From Pseudomonas monteilii NBRC 103158 = DSM 14164 (lineage in GTDB: Bacteria > Pseudomonadota > Gammaproteobacteria > Pseudomonadales > Pseudomonadaceae), in NCBI RefSeq assembly GCF_000730605.1, contig NZ_BBIS01000030.1:102735-166734 (forward strand): a DNA stretch of 64,000 bases, in the 5' to 3' direction. The notes under the pieces are model-generated. The model had not been told where the DNA came from, searched no databases, and saw nothing but the letters and a program-made list of their open reading frames with translations. This document shows, piece by piece, positions 34,190-42,613 of this stretch. Numbering within the stretch: the first letter of the stretch is position 1; every line of letters starts with the position of its first letter. A program made the translations under genes and the position numbers.

Positions 34190-35418
34190 GCCAGGCATTG
34201 CCATTGGCGGGTATCCGCGTCATCGATTACAGCCACTTCCTTGCCGGGCCCTATGTAGGGCGCTGCCTGGCGGCGCTGGGCGCTGAAGTGATTAAGGTCG
34301 AACGGCCGGGCAGCGGCGATGCTGGCCGCCAGCACGCCTTTACCCTGGACGATCAGCAGAGCGGCTATTTCCTGCAGATGAACATGGGCAAGCAGGGCGT
34401 CAGCGTGAACATGAAGGACCCACGCGGAAAAGCCTTCATGCAGCGCCTGGCCGACTCGGCCGACGTGTTCATTGAAAACTACCGCCCCGGCGCGCTGGAC
34501 AAGCTGGGGCTGGGTTATGCCGAGCTGTCGGTGCGTAACCCGCGCCTGGTGTACTGCTCGATCTCCGCCTATGGCCACACCGGGCCGGATGCCCACCGCG
34601 CCGGTTTCGGGCTGATCGCCGAGGCCAAGAGCGGGATCATGCAGATGGTCGGCGTGCCGGGTGAAGCGCCGCCATTGCTGCGCATTTCGCTGGGCGACAT
34701 GTACACCGGTATTCACGCTGTAGCCGCGATCAATGCGGCGCTGCTGGGGCGGGTGAGCAGTGGGCGCGGCCAGCACATTGACATGGCGCTGTACGACACC
34801 TTGGTGTCGATGCATGAGTACGCCGTGCAGTGCTACACGCTGTCCGATGGCACCGTGCTGCCCGAGCAGACCGGCCACGACATGCCCACGTCTACCTTGT
34901 ACGGCGTGTTCCGCGCCGCCGACGGCGATCTGGTGATTGCAGCCCAGGTCGATGATGCCTGGCGGCGCTTCGCTGCCATGCTCGAAGCCAACGGCGGCCC
35001 GGCAGGTTTTGGCAGCGATAACCGCTACCACGACCTGAATGGCCGCAATGCCCACCGAGAGGCGATTCTGGCGGTGGTGCGTGACTGGGCGGGTGCGCGC
35101 TCGGTGGCCGAGATCCTCGCCTTGCTCGACACCGTCGACATTCCCAGTGCCAAGGTCCAGCGTATCGATGAGGTGTTGGCAGACCCGCAAATCCAGGCGC
35201 GCAACATGGTCATCGAACAGCTGCACCCTCGCTACGGCACCCTGCGCCTGCCCAATCTGCCGTTCCGGTTTTCCGGCTGTGACACCACGATCCATCAGGT
35301 AGCCCCTGACCTCGGCCAGCACAACGCCGAAGTGGCCGCAGCGCTTGGCTTCAGCCCTGAAGAAATCACCGCCATGCAGGCAGACGGTGTGCTGTTTACC
35401 CACGGAGATACACGATGA
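34186..35418 (+). CDS. CaiB/BaiF (family III) CoA-transferase
   Basis: A 410-residue family III CoA-transferase. The N-terminal VIDYSHFLAGPYVGRCLAAL and AEVIKVERPGSGDAGR segments and the conserved NMGKQGVSVNMKDPRGK region are present. The catalytic Asp is probably the one in SLGDMYTGIHA. Family members move CoA between carboxylic acids, here likely activating the pathway substrate. Overlaps the AroE-like gene by 4 nt. Confidence 0.93.
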   Translation: MSQALPLAGIRVIDYSHFLAGPYVGRCLAALGAEVIKVERPGSGDAGRQHAFTLDDQQSGYFLQMNMGKQGVSVNMKDPRGKAFMQRLADSADVFIENYRPGALDKLGLGYAELSVRNPRLVYCSISAYGHTGPDAHRAGFGLIAEAKSGIMQMVGVPGEAPPLLRISLGDMYTGIHAVAAINAALLGRVSSGRGQHIDMALYDTLVSMHEYAVQCYTLSDGTVLPEQTGHDMPTSTLYGVFRAADGDLVIAAQVDDAWRRFAAMLEANGGPAGFGSDNRYHDLNGRNAHREAILAVVRDWAGARSVAEILALLDTVDIPSAKVQRIDEVLADPQIQARNMVIEQLHPRYGTLRLPNLPFRFSGCDTTIHQVAPDLGQHNAEVAAALGFSPEEITAMQADGVLFTHGDTR

Positions 35419-36233
35419 GCGACCGCTACGCAGTGATCGGCCGACCGATCAACCACACCAAGTCACCGCTGATTCATGGCCTGTTCGCTCAGGCCAGCAG
35501 CCAGCACCTGGAATACGGGGCTATTGAAGGCTCGCTGGACGGTTTTGAGGCCCAGGTGTTGCAGTTTCGCACTGACGGTGGGCTGGGCATGAACATCACC
35601 GCGCCGTTCAAGCTGCGTGCCTTCGAACTGGCCGACCGGCGCAGCGAGCGCGCGCAGTTGGCCCGTGCCGCCAACGCGCTGAAGTTCGAGGATGGCCACA
35701 TCACAGCTGAAAACTTCGACGGCATCGGCTTGCTGCGCGATATCGAAGACAACCTCGGTGAGCCGCTGCGTAACCGCCGCGTGCTGATGCTTGGCGCCGG
35801 TGGTGCAGTGCGCGGCGCGCTGTTGCCGTTCTTGCACGCGCGGCCCAGCGAGCTGGTGATTGCAAACCGCGACATGTCCAAAGCCTTGGCACTGCGTAAC
35901 GAACTGGATCACCCAAGGCTGCGTATCAGCCGTTACGAAGCGCTGGAAGGGCAAACCTTCGACATTGTGGTTAACGCCACTTCCGCCAGTCTTGTCGGTG
36001 AACTGCCGCCGCTGCCTGGCGGGGTGCTGAGCGAAGCGCGACTGGCGTATGAACTGGCCTACGGCAAAGGCCTCACGCCGTTCCTGCGCCTGGCGCGCGA
36101 GGCCGGTGTGGCACGTCTGGCGGATGGCGTGGGCATGCTGGTCGAGCAGGCCGCAGAGGCGTTTGCCTGGTGGCGAGGAGTGCGGCCTGAAACCCGTGCC
36201 GTGATCGACCGCCTGACGATTGCGCTGGAGTAA
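35415..36233 (+). CDS. Shikimate dehydrogenase (AroE)-family enzyme
   Basis: A 272-residue AroE-fold NADP(H) dehydrogenase. The substrate-binding KSPLIHG and GMNITAPFK motifs, nucleotide motif LGAGGAVRGAL and NATSAS are all present. The usual NTDG motif reads NFDG, so substrate preference may differ from that of biosynthetic AroE (quinate/shikimate-like or another compound). A catabolic paralogue is likely given the operon, which is followed by a dehydroquinase domain. Confidence 0.88.
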   Translation: MSDRYAVIGRPINHTKSPLIHGLFAQASSQHLEYGAIEGSLDGFEAQVLQFRTDGGLGMNITAPFKLRAFELADRRSERAQLARAANALKFEDGHITAENFDGIGLLRDIEDNLGEPLRNRRVLMLGAGGAVRGALLPFLHARPSELVIANRDMSKALALRNELDHPRLRISRYEALEGQTFDIVVNATSASLVGELPPLPGGVLSEARLAYELAYGKGLTPFLRLAREAGVARLADGVGMLVEQAAEAFAWWRGVRPETRAVIDRLTIALE

Positions 36234-36236
36234 GCC

Positions 36237-37310
36237 ATGGTCGCCAATGTCCTGATGCTGCACGGTATCAACCACAACATGTTTGGCAAGCGCGACCCGC
36301 GCCAGTATGGCACGGCAACCCTGGCCGACATCGACCACGCCTTGGAGGCGCTGGGCGCAGAGCTGGGGGCAAGGGTCGAAAGCTACCAGAGCAACTTCGA
36401 AGGTGCCCTGTGCGAGCGTATCCATCGGGCCTTTGACGAGCGGGTGGATGCAGTGCTGATCAATGCCGGGGCGTGGACGCATTACAGCTACGGTATTCGT
36501 GATGCACTGGCCATTCTTGAGGTGCCGGTGGTTGAAGTGCATATGTCGAACATCCATGCTAGGGAGTCGTTTCGGCACCACTCGGTGTTTGCCGAAGTGG
36601 TGCGTGGGCAGATCTGCGGGTTTGGTGTCGAGACTTACCTGCTGTCGTTGCTGATGGCGTTGGCCATGGGGTTGTGGATGCCGCGAGTCGCCCGCACGGC
36701 GAAAATCGATTTCATGCAACAGGCGCGCATTTTCAAGGAGCGCTATTTTCTCGCCAATGTGCTGCTGTCGGTGGTGGTGTTCACCGCGATGTTTACCGGC
36801 TACACCTACCTGGCCGATCTGCTACAGCGGGTTGTCGGCGTCGCACCGGCTCATACCGGCTGGTGGCTGATGGGCTTTGGCGCAGTCGGCCTGTTTGGCA
36901 ACTGGATCGGCGGGCGCGCAGTGGACCGTTCACCGCTCAGGGCGACGGCGCTGTTCCTGCTGCTGTTGGCCACCGGTATGGCGGCGCTGGTGCCGCTGGC
37001 AGGTGCCGGCCTGGCATTCTGCCTGGCACTGGCGGTGTGGGGCATTGCCAACACGGCGCTGTACCCCGTCAGCCAGGTGCGGGTGATGAGTTCGGTTACG
37101 CACGCCCAAGCGTTGGCCGGTACCACCAATGTGTCGGCGGCCAACGCTGGGATCGGCCTGGGCGCCGTGCTCGGTGGCATGACCATCTCTGGCTTGGGTA
37201 TCGAGTACCTGGGCTACATGGCCGCCGGTGTCGCGCTGTTGGCGCTGGGCCTGGTGCCGCTGGTCAGCAGCCTTTCGCGTCAGCCCGCGGTGCTGGCACG
37301 GGTGCCGTGA
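36237..37310 (+). CDS. Type II 3-dehydroquinate dehydratase fused to C-terminal half of an MFS transporter
   Basis: A 357-residue reading frame from GTG/ATG near 36237. Residues 1-140 are a full AroQ type II dehydroquinase: LHGINHNMFGKRDPRQYGTA (catalytic Tyr in RQYG), INAGAWTHYSYGIRDAL and EVHMSNIHARESFRHHSVFA. From about residue 142 the sequence becomes ALAMGLWMPRVARTAKIDFM and six TM helices, matching the second half of DHA1-type MFS exporters; the first six helices are missing. The join is in frame, with no stop. It is most simply a deletion fusion of two neighbouring genes, AroQ probably remaining active on a membrane anchor. The 3' end overlaps the convergent LysR gene by 31 nt. Confidence 0.8.
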   Translation: MVANVLMLHGINHNMFGKRDPRQYGTATLADIDHALEALGAELGARVESYQSNFEGALCERIHRAFDERVDAVLINAGAWTHYSYGIRDALAILEVPVVEVHMSNIHARESFRHHSVFAEVVRGQICGFGVETYLLSLLMALAMGLWMPRVARTAKIDFMQQARIFKERYFLANVLLSVVVFTAMFTGYTYLADLLQRVVGVAPAHTGWWLMGFGAVGLFGNWIGGRAVDRSPLRATALFLLLLATGMAALVPLAGAGLAFCLALAVWGIANTALYPVSQVRVMSSVTHAQALAGTTNVSAANAGIGLGAVLGGMTISGLGIEYLGYMAAGVALLALGLVPLVSSLSRQPAVLARVP

Positions 37311-38215
37311 GGCGACAACCGGGGCAGCAGGTAGTCGCGCAAGGCGCGTACCTTGGGTAACCCTTCGCGGCTTTTCAGCCACACCAGGTTCATCGGCAGG
37401 CCGTCGGTGGCCAGGGCCGGCAACACCTCTACCAGGCGCCCTTGATCGAGGTGTTGCTGGGTCAGCCAGGTGGGCAGCTGGCCGATGCCATGACCGGCCA
37501 GCACGGCTGCAACTTCCCCCTCGCCGTCGCCCACCGCGATGCGCGGCTGCACGGTGCGTCGCTCCATCTCACCAGGTTGGCGGCCCTTGAAGAACCATGG
37601 GCTGACCATGCCGTCGGTGTGGCCATAGCCGATGCAGTGATGGTGTTCCAGGTCGCGCTCGTCTTGCGGCACGCCGTGCTTCTCCAGGTAGGAGGGGGCG
37701 GCACAGAACATCAGGCGCTGGGCGCCGAAGTACTGGTGGCCGAGCGCGGCCGGCCATGCATCCGGGCCACCGATGCGCACGACGATATCGATACCTTCGT
37801 GCACCGGGTCGACAAAGCGATCGGAAAACGACACATGCGGCTGCAGCAGAGGGTGCAGGCGGATGAAGTCGAGGATCAGTGGCAGCACATGCAAGCGACC
37901 GTAGGAGGCGGGCAGCTCGATTCGGACTTTACCGTGGGGTTGACTATCGCTGGCGACCAGTGCGTGCTCGACCTCTTCCAGGTCAGCCAGCACCGAGGTG
38001 CAGGTGCGGTAGAACACCACGCCCGCTTCGCTGAGCGACAGGCTGCGGGTGGTGCGATTGAACAGGCGTGCGCCCAGGCGAGCCTCTAGCCGGGCCACAC
38101 TCTTGCTGATGGCCGAGCTGGTGAGGTTGAGCCGATCGGCGGCTGCGGTGAAGCTGCCCAGATCGGCGACGGCGACGAAAACATCGATGCCTTTCAGGCG
38201 TTCGGAGGAGTACAT
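37280..38215 (-). CDS. LysR-family transcriptional regulator
   Basis: A 311-residue LTTR of the CrgA/DhcR-like group. The N-terminal wHTH has FTAAADRLNLTSSAISKSVA and the effector domain carries the PHGKVRIELPASYGR start typical of that group. It is convergent with, and overlaps by 31 nt, the AroQ-MFS fusion; it may once have regulated the truncated MFS gene. Confidence 0.9.
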   Translation of the reverse strand: MYSSERLKGIDVFVAVADLGSFTAAADRLNLTSSAISKSVARLEARLGARLFNRTTRSLSLSEAGVVFYRTCTSVLADLEEVEHALVASDSQPHGKVRIELPASYGRLHVLPLILDFIRLHPLLQPHVSFSDRFVDPVHEGIDIVVRIGGPDAWPAALGHQYFGAQRLMFCAAPSYLEKHGVPQDERDLEHHHCIGYGHTDGMVSPWFFKGRQPGEMERRTVQPRIAVGDGEGEVAAVLAGHGIGQLPTWLTQQHLDQGRLVEVLPALATDGLPMNLVWLKSREGLPKVRALRDYLLPRLSPHGTRASTAG

Positions 38216-38295
38216 GGCCGGCCTTTTGATGAATTGAGTTTGATTGTCAGTGCTGCATTATTGAATGCTGACAACCCAAATTCATCAATGATGTG

Positions 38296-38351
38296 AGCCT
38301 GTAACGGCCTCTTCGCGGCGGTTAGGCGCCTCGAAGAGGCCGGCACAGGCT
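38296..38351. repeat. REP-type imperfect inverted repeat
   Basis: AGCCTGTAACGGCCTCTTCG begins the left arm and the right arm ends CGGCACAGGCT; the arms (38296-38319, 38328-38351) pair with a few mismatches. It shares the GGCCTCTTCG core with the palindromes at 20791 and 51673. It lies just after the aldehyde dehydrogenase stop. Confidence 0.6.
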
Positions 38352-38365
38352 ACCTCAGTGCCCGT

Positions 38366-39946
38366 TCAAACCGTCTCGCGGGTGGCCACACCATCCACCA
38401 ACCTTGTAATCCCCAGCGGGTTGGCGCTTTTCAGTGCATCCGGCAGCAGCGCCTCCGGGTAGTTCTGGAAGCACACCGGGCGTAGGAAGCGGTCGATGGC
38501 CAGGGTGCCGACCGAGGTGCCTCGGGCATCGGACGTGGCCGGGTAAGGCCCGCCATGCACCATCGCGTCGCTCACCTCAACGCCAGTCGGGTAGCCGTTC
38601 AACAGCAGGCGCCCGGCCTTGCGTTCCAGCAGTGGTACCACTCCGGCAAAGGCGTGCAGGTCGTCAGGTTCGGCAATCAGGGTGGCAGTCAGCTGGCCTT
38701 GCAGGTGGCGCAACGCCTCGGCCAGTTGCTGGGCATCGGCCACCTCCACTACGACGGTGGTCGGGCCGAATACTTCTTCCTGTAGCAGCGGGTCGCCGTT
38801 CAGCAGCAGGCTAACGTCGGCCTTGAACAGCTGTGGCCGGGCCTGGTTACCGGTTTGCGGCTGCCCGGCCAGATGCTGGATGCCTGGGTGCGCCAGCAGG
38901 TGCTGCACACCGTTCTGGTAGCTGCGCAGGGTTCCGGCATTGAGCATGGTCTGTGGACCCTGGTCGGCCATGCGCGCCACCAGCGTGTGTACGAAGTGCT
39001 CGAACTGCGGCGACCGAATTCCGATGACCAGGCCCGGGTTGGTGCAGAATTGCCCGCAACCCAGCACCACCGAGGCGGCCAGCTCTACAGCCACTTGCTC
39101 GCCACGGGCCTGCAGCGCCTGGGGCAGCACGATGACCGGGTTGATGCTGCTCATTTCGGCGAACACCGGGATTGGCTGCGGGCGCGCGGCAGCCATGTCG
39201 CACAGGGCGCGGCCACCCCGCAGCGAGCCGGTGAACCCCACTGCCTGAATGGCCGGGTGCTTGACCAGCGCTTCGCCCACGCCGGCACCGTAGATCATGT
39301 TGAACACCCCTGCCGGCATGCCGCTGCTGGCCACGGCGCGGTCGATGGCTGCGGCTACATGCGCGGCAGTGAGCATGTGCCCGCTGTGCGCCTTGAACAC
39401 GACGGGGCAGCCCGCTGCCAGCGCCGAGGCGGTGTCACCACCTGCCGTGGAGAAGGCCAGTGGGAAGTTGCTGGCGCCGAACACGGCCACCGGGCCCACG
39501 CCGATGCGGTACTGGCGCAAGTCCGGGCGCGGCAGCGGGGTACGCTGGGGCAGGGCCCGGTCGATGCGTGCGGCGTAGAAGTCGCCACGGCGTACCACCT
39601 CGGCAAACAGGCGCAACTGGTTGCTGGTACGGCTGCGTTCGCCACGGATGCGGGCTTCGGGCAGTGCGGTTTCGCGGGTGACATGCTGGATGAAGTCATC
39701 GCCCAGGGCGTCCAGTTCGTTGGCGATGGCGTCGAGGAAGGCGGCGCGTTGTGCCGGGCGGGTACTGCGGTAGGCCGGGTAGGCAACCTCGGCAGCCTGC
39801 ACGGCAGCCTCGACTTCGTCGCCGGTCGCCTGGTGGAAGGCGTACGGCAGCGGCTCGCCGCTGTGGGCGTCGACGCTGTTCAGCAGCACGTCCCCGTTGC
39901 CGCTGAGTTGGCCGGCGATGTGGTTCAGGCGATGTTCGATGGACAT
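38366..39946 (-). CDS. Aldehyde dehydrogenase, alpha-ketoglutaric semialdehyde type
   Basis: A 526-residue NADP-dependent ALDH. It has the long-form KGSADH look: VFGASNFPLAFSTAGGDTAS, general-base Glu in FAEMSSINPV and the nucleophile in GQFCTNPGLV (FCTNPG instead of GQxC). Enzymes of this group oxidise 2,5-dioxopentanoate to 2-oxoglutarate at the end of aldarate, pentose or hydroxyproline pathways. The ATG at 39946 is chosen over the longer frame to 40051. Downstream of, and co-directional with, the PuuP-like permease. Confidence 0.88.
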   Translation of the reverse strand: MSIEHRLNHIAGQLSGNGDVLLNSVDAHSGEPLPYAFHQATGDEVEAAVQAAEVAYPAYRSTRPAQRAAFLDAIANELDALGDDFIQHVTRETALPEARIRGERSRTSNQLRLFAEVVRRGDFYAARIDRALPQRTPLPRPDLRQYRIGVGPVAVFGASNFPLAFSTAGGDTASALAAGCPVVFKAHSGHMLTAAHVAAAIDRAVASSGMPAGVFNMIYGAGVGEALVKHPAIQAVGFTGSLRGGRALCDMAAARPQPIPVFAEMSSINPVIVLPQALQARGEQVAVELAASVVLGCGQFCTNPGLVIGIRSPQFEHFVHTLVARMADQGPQTMLNAGTLRSYQNGVQHLLAHPGIQHLAGQPQTGNQARPQLFKADVSLLLNGDPLLQEEVFGPTTVVVEVADAQQLAEALRHLQGQLTATLIAEPDDLHAFAGVVPLLERKAGRLLLNGYPTGVEVSDAMVHGGPYPATSDARGTSVGTLAIDRFLRPVCFQNYPEALLPDALKSANPLGITRLVDGVATRETV

Positions 39947-40027
39947 TTCGGTTCCCGTTGGCAATGACAGTCGTTGCGCTGGGACTGTAGGCGGCGAACG
40001 GGAGGCTGAATAATGATTAATGCGGAT

Positions 40028-40054
40028 CGGGTGATAACGAGCGGTTATCACCCG
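40028..40054. promoter_or_regulatory. Perfect 11-bp stem between permease and aldehyde dehydrogenase genes
   Basis: CGGGTGATAAC (40028-40038) and GTTATCACCCG (40044-40054) are exact inverted complements with a 5-nt loop. It could be a terminator of the permease gene, but no U tract follows on the reverse strand; an operator is equally plausible. Confidence 0.5.
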
Positions 40055-40064
40055 GTGCTCAGCG

Positions 40065-41447
40065 TCACTCGGCCATCTGCAACTCCGGCAGCTTCACCCG
40101 GAACGCCTTGGTCAGCCCCATCAGCACCACCAGCCCCATGCCCATCCAGCACAGGCCGATGGTGAACGACAGGCTGGTCAGGCTGCTCCACAACCACAGG
40201 GTGCTAAGGAAGCCCAGGCCGGGAATGGCGCCATACAGCAGGTAGTTGCGGCCTCCGCGTAGCTTCTGATCGACCAGGTAGTGCTTGACCACCGCCAGGT
40301 TTACCGCCGAAAAGGCGAACAGGGCGCCAAAGCTGATCATGTTGGCCACGGTGTCGAGGGTGATGACCAGGGCGATGAGGGACATCAGGCTGACCACCAG
40401 AATGGCAGTCGCCGGTACGCGTTTTTTCGTCACCAGCTGGCCGAACGCGCGCGGCAATGCGCCGTCGCGGCCCATGGCGAACAGCACGCGTGACACGCTG
40501 GCCTGGGACACCATGGCCGAGGCGAAGCAGCCGGCCACGTAGGTGGCGGTGAACGCGGTAACCAGCCATTCGCCGCCCACCCGGCGCATGACATCCACCG
40601 AGGCCGAGTCGGGGTCGGCAAAGCTGCCCCAGTCGGGGAACACCATCTGTGCGCAGTACGACACCACCAGGAACAGCAGGCCGCCGATCAGCGACACGGC
40701 CAGGATCGCCACGGGAATGCGGTAGGTCGGGTTGCTGGTTTCCTCAGCCATGGTCGACACCGCGTCAAAGCCGAGAAACGACAGGCACAGCACAGCGGCG
40801 CCCGTCATGATCAACGGCACGTTGAAGCCTTCATGATGGAAGGGCGCCAGCAGCGACACCGGCTCCGCCTGTCCGTTGAGCTTGAGCACGGACAGGGCGA
40901 CGAAGACGATGATGAACACCAGCTGCGCCACCACCAGGATCCAGTTGACGCGGGTGATCGACTCGATGCCGATCAGGTTGAGGAAGGTGACCAGGGCGAT
41001 GGAGCCCGCCACCCACACCCAGGCGTGGATCGCCGGAAAGTATTCCGACATGTAGATGCCGATCAGCAGGTAGCTGAGCAGTGGCAGGAAGATGTAGTCG
41101 AGCAGCAGCGTCCAGCCGGTGATGAAACCGATGTGGCTGCCGAAGGCTTTGCGCGTGTAGGTGTAGACCGAGCCGGAGTAGGGGTGGGCCTGGACCATGC
41201 GGCCGTAGCTGTAGGCGGTGAGCAGCATGGCGGCGAGGGTGAGCAGGTAGGCGGTGGGCAGGTGCCCTTTGGTCATCTGGGTGACCAGCCCGTAGGTGGT
41301 GAAGACGGCCAGGGGCACCATGTAGGCCAGGCCGAACAGCACCAAGGCGGTCATGCCCATGGACTTGCGGAAGCGGCCAGTGTTGGTGCCGGGGTGTGAC
41401 GGTGCATGCGAAGCAGGCGAATGGGCTGTACTTGTTGTTGTATGCAT
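40065..41447 (-). CDS. APC-family amino acid/polyamine permease, PuuP-like
   Basis: A 460-residue permease with 12 TM helices. It contains MTALVLFGLAYMVPLAVFTT near the N terminus and the family-typical FLGFDAVSTMAEETSNPTYR. It resembles putrescine importer PuuP, fitting the neighbouring class III aminotransferase and PuuC-like dehydrogenase. CCAGGAG lies upstream of the ATG at 41447. Divergent from the LuxR regulator gene. Confidence 0.88.
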   Translation of the reverse strand: MHTTTSTAHSPASHAPSHPGTNTGRFRKSMGMTALVLFGLAYMVPLAVFTTYGLVTQMTKGHLPTAYLLTLAAMLLTAYSYGRMVQAHPYSGSVYTYTRKAFGSHIGFITGWTLLLDYIFLPLLSYLLIGIYMSEYFPAIHAWVWVAGSIALVTFLNLIGIESITRVNWILVVAQLVFIIVFVALSVLKLNGQAEPVSLLAPFHHEGFNVPLIMTGAAVLCLSFLGFDAVSTMAEETSNPTYRIPVAILAVSLIGGLLFLVVSYCAQMVFPDWGSFADPDSASVDVMRRVGGEWLVTAFTATYVAGCFASAMVSQASVSRVLFAMGRDGALPRAFGQLVTKKRVPATAILVVSLMSLIALVITLDTVANMISFGALFAFSAVNLAVVKHYLVDQKLRGGRNYLLYGAIPGLGFLSTLWLWSSLTSLSFTIGLCWMGMGLVVLMGLTKAFRVKLPELQMAE

Positions 41448-41567
41448 TGCTAACTCCTGGAAAGGGATGCAGGGCATCGCAGTACGCGAGCAGGCTCGCT
41501 ACCGGTGGGTGGTGTGCAAGGAGGTCGAGCGCAAGGCTCGCAGCGCTGGGGCGGTTTGATGCTCCCA

Positions 41568-41641
41568 CACCCTGTGGGTGCCCGGAATCACCCTTTGGGG
41601 TGAGGGGGGCGACCCTTGGCCGACTCACCCCAACGGGTGAT
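41568..41641. repeat. Three nested CACCC/GGGTG hairpins in a divergent promoter region
   Basis: CACCCTGTGGGTG (41568-41580), CACCCTTTGGGGTG (41589-41602) and CACCCCAACGGGTG (41626-41639) are each short stem-loops. The second and third also pair with each other as an 18-bp inverted repeat (41587-41604 with 41624-41641, one mismatch). They sit in the 281-bp gap between the permease and LuxR genes. Nothing else stands out in that gap. Confidence 0.7.
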
Positions 41642-41728
41642 TTCGGTACCTGCAGCGGCGTGGGAGGATCTGGTCAACAACGCACCGCACTGGCGGCGGT
41701 GCCACTGAATAGAAACGGCAGGCCCACA

Positions 41729-42571
41729 GTGACTAATCAATTGCTTTCAGAACAGTGGTTCGAGCACCTGGCCAAGGTCACCGAGGCCATCGGTCGCCCG
41801 GGCTTCGCCGCCAACCTGTTTGTCGCACTTGGCGTGATCCGGCCGATCCAGGCGACCACGGTGTACCTCTACCCGCACGACGGCATGCCTTGCGCGCTGT
41901 TCGAGCAGGACGACAAGGCGCCCTGGCAGCCCGAGGGCAATGTCAGCCGCTACCTGTCGGGCTTCTACCTGCTCGACCCGTTTTACGGTGCTTGCGTGGA
42001 GCAGGTCGCGTCCGGTTGCTATGGCTTGTTCGAAGTGGCTCCCGACCACTTCGAGGTCAGCGAGTACTACCAGTCGTTCTACCGGCACTCGCACCTGGAA
42101 GATGAGCTCAACTACATCCTGCAGGTGGCGCCCGGGCAAAGCCTGGCGGTGTCGCTGGCGTTTACCGACAAGCTCGATACACAGACCCGCGAGCTGTTCG
42201 GGCGCGTCACGCCCTGGGTGCTGGCGGTACTCGGCAAGCACTTCGCCGGGCTGGACAGCCGCGCCGGGCGTTTCGAGAACATCCTCGAACAACGTATCCA
42301 CGCTGCGCTGAACAACTTCGGCAGCTCGTTGCTGACCGAGCGTGAATGCCGCATCGCCCAGCTGATCCTGCGTGGCCACTCGACCAAGTCGCTGGCCGAG
42401 CGCCTGGGTGTTTCGGAAGACACCATCAAGTCGCACCGCAAGAACGTCTACGCCAAGCTCGACATCGGTACCCAGTCCGAGCTGTTTTCCCTGTTCATCG
42501 ACGCGCTGGCCAATGCCCAGGGCGTGCTGGGCAAGGACCCGCTTGAAAGCTACATGGGCAAGCTGCGCTGA
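41729..42571 (+). CDS. LuxR-family transcriptional regulator of amine catabolism
   Basis: A 280-residue protein. The N-terminal domain of about 200 residues is unlike autoinducer or response-regulator receivers. The C-terminal LuxR helix-turn-helix is LTERECRIAQLILRGHSTKS followed by LAERLGVSEDTIKSHRKNVY. The GTG at 41729 with GGCAGG upstream is chosen; the frame is open to 41396, but that region holds the hairpins and permease start. It directly precedes the aminotransferase gene (42-nt gap) and is divergent from the permease, so it probably controls both. Confidence 0.87.
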   Translation: MTNQLLSEQWFEHLAKVTEAIGRPGFAANLFVALGVIRPIQATTVYLYPHDGMPCALFEQDDKAPWQPEGNVSRYLSGFYLLDPFYGACVEQVASGCYGLFEVAPDHFEVSEYYQSFYRHSHLEDELNYILQVAPGQSLAVSLAFTDKLDTQTRELFGRVTPWVLAVLGKHFAGLDSRAGRFENILEQRIHAALNNFGSSLLTERECRIAQLILRGHSTKSLAERLGVSEDTIKSHRKNVYAKLDIGTQSELFSLFIDALANAQGVLGKDPLESYMGKLR

Positions 42572-42613
42572 GCGACGGCTGCCCTGCAACCCCACCGCAA
42601 AGGAAAACCAACA

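Noticed and set aside
34186..36233. Canonical shikimate biosynthesis operon
   Set aside because: The AroE-like and AroQ-like genes are coupled to CoA-transferase, MaoC and LysR genes and carry a variant motif, so a housekeeping role is less likely than a catabolic one.
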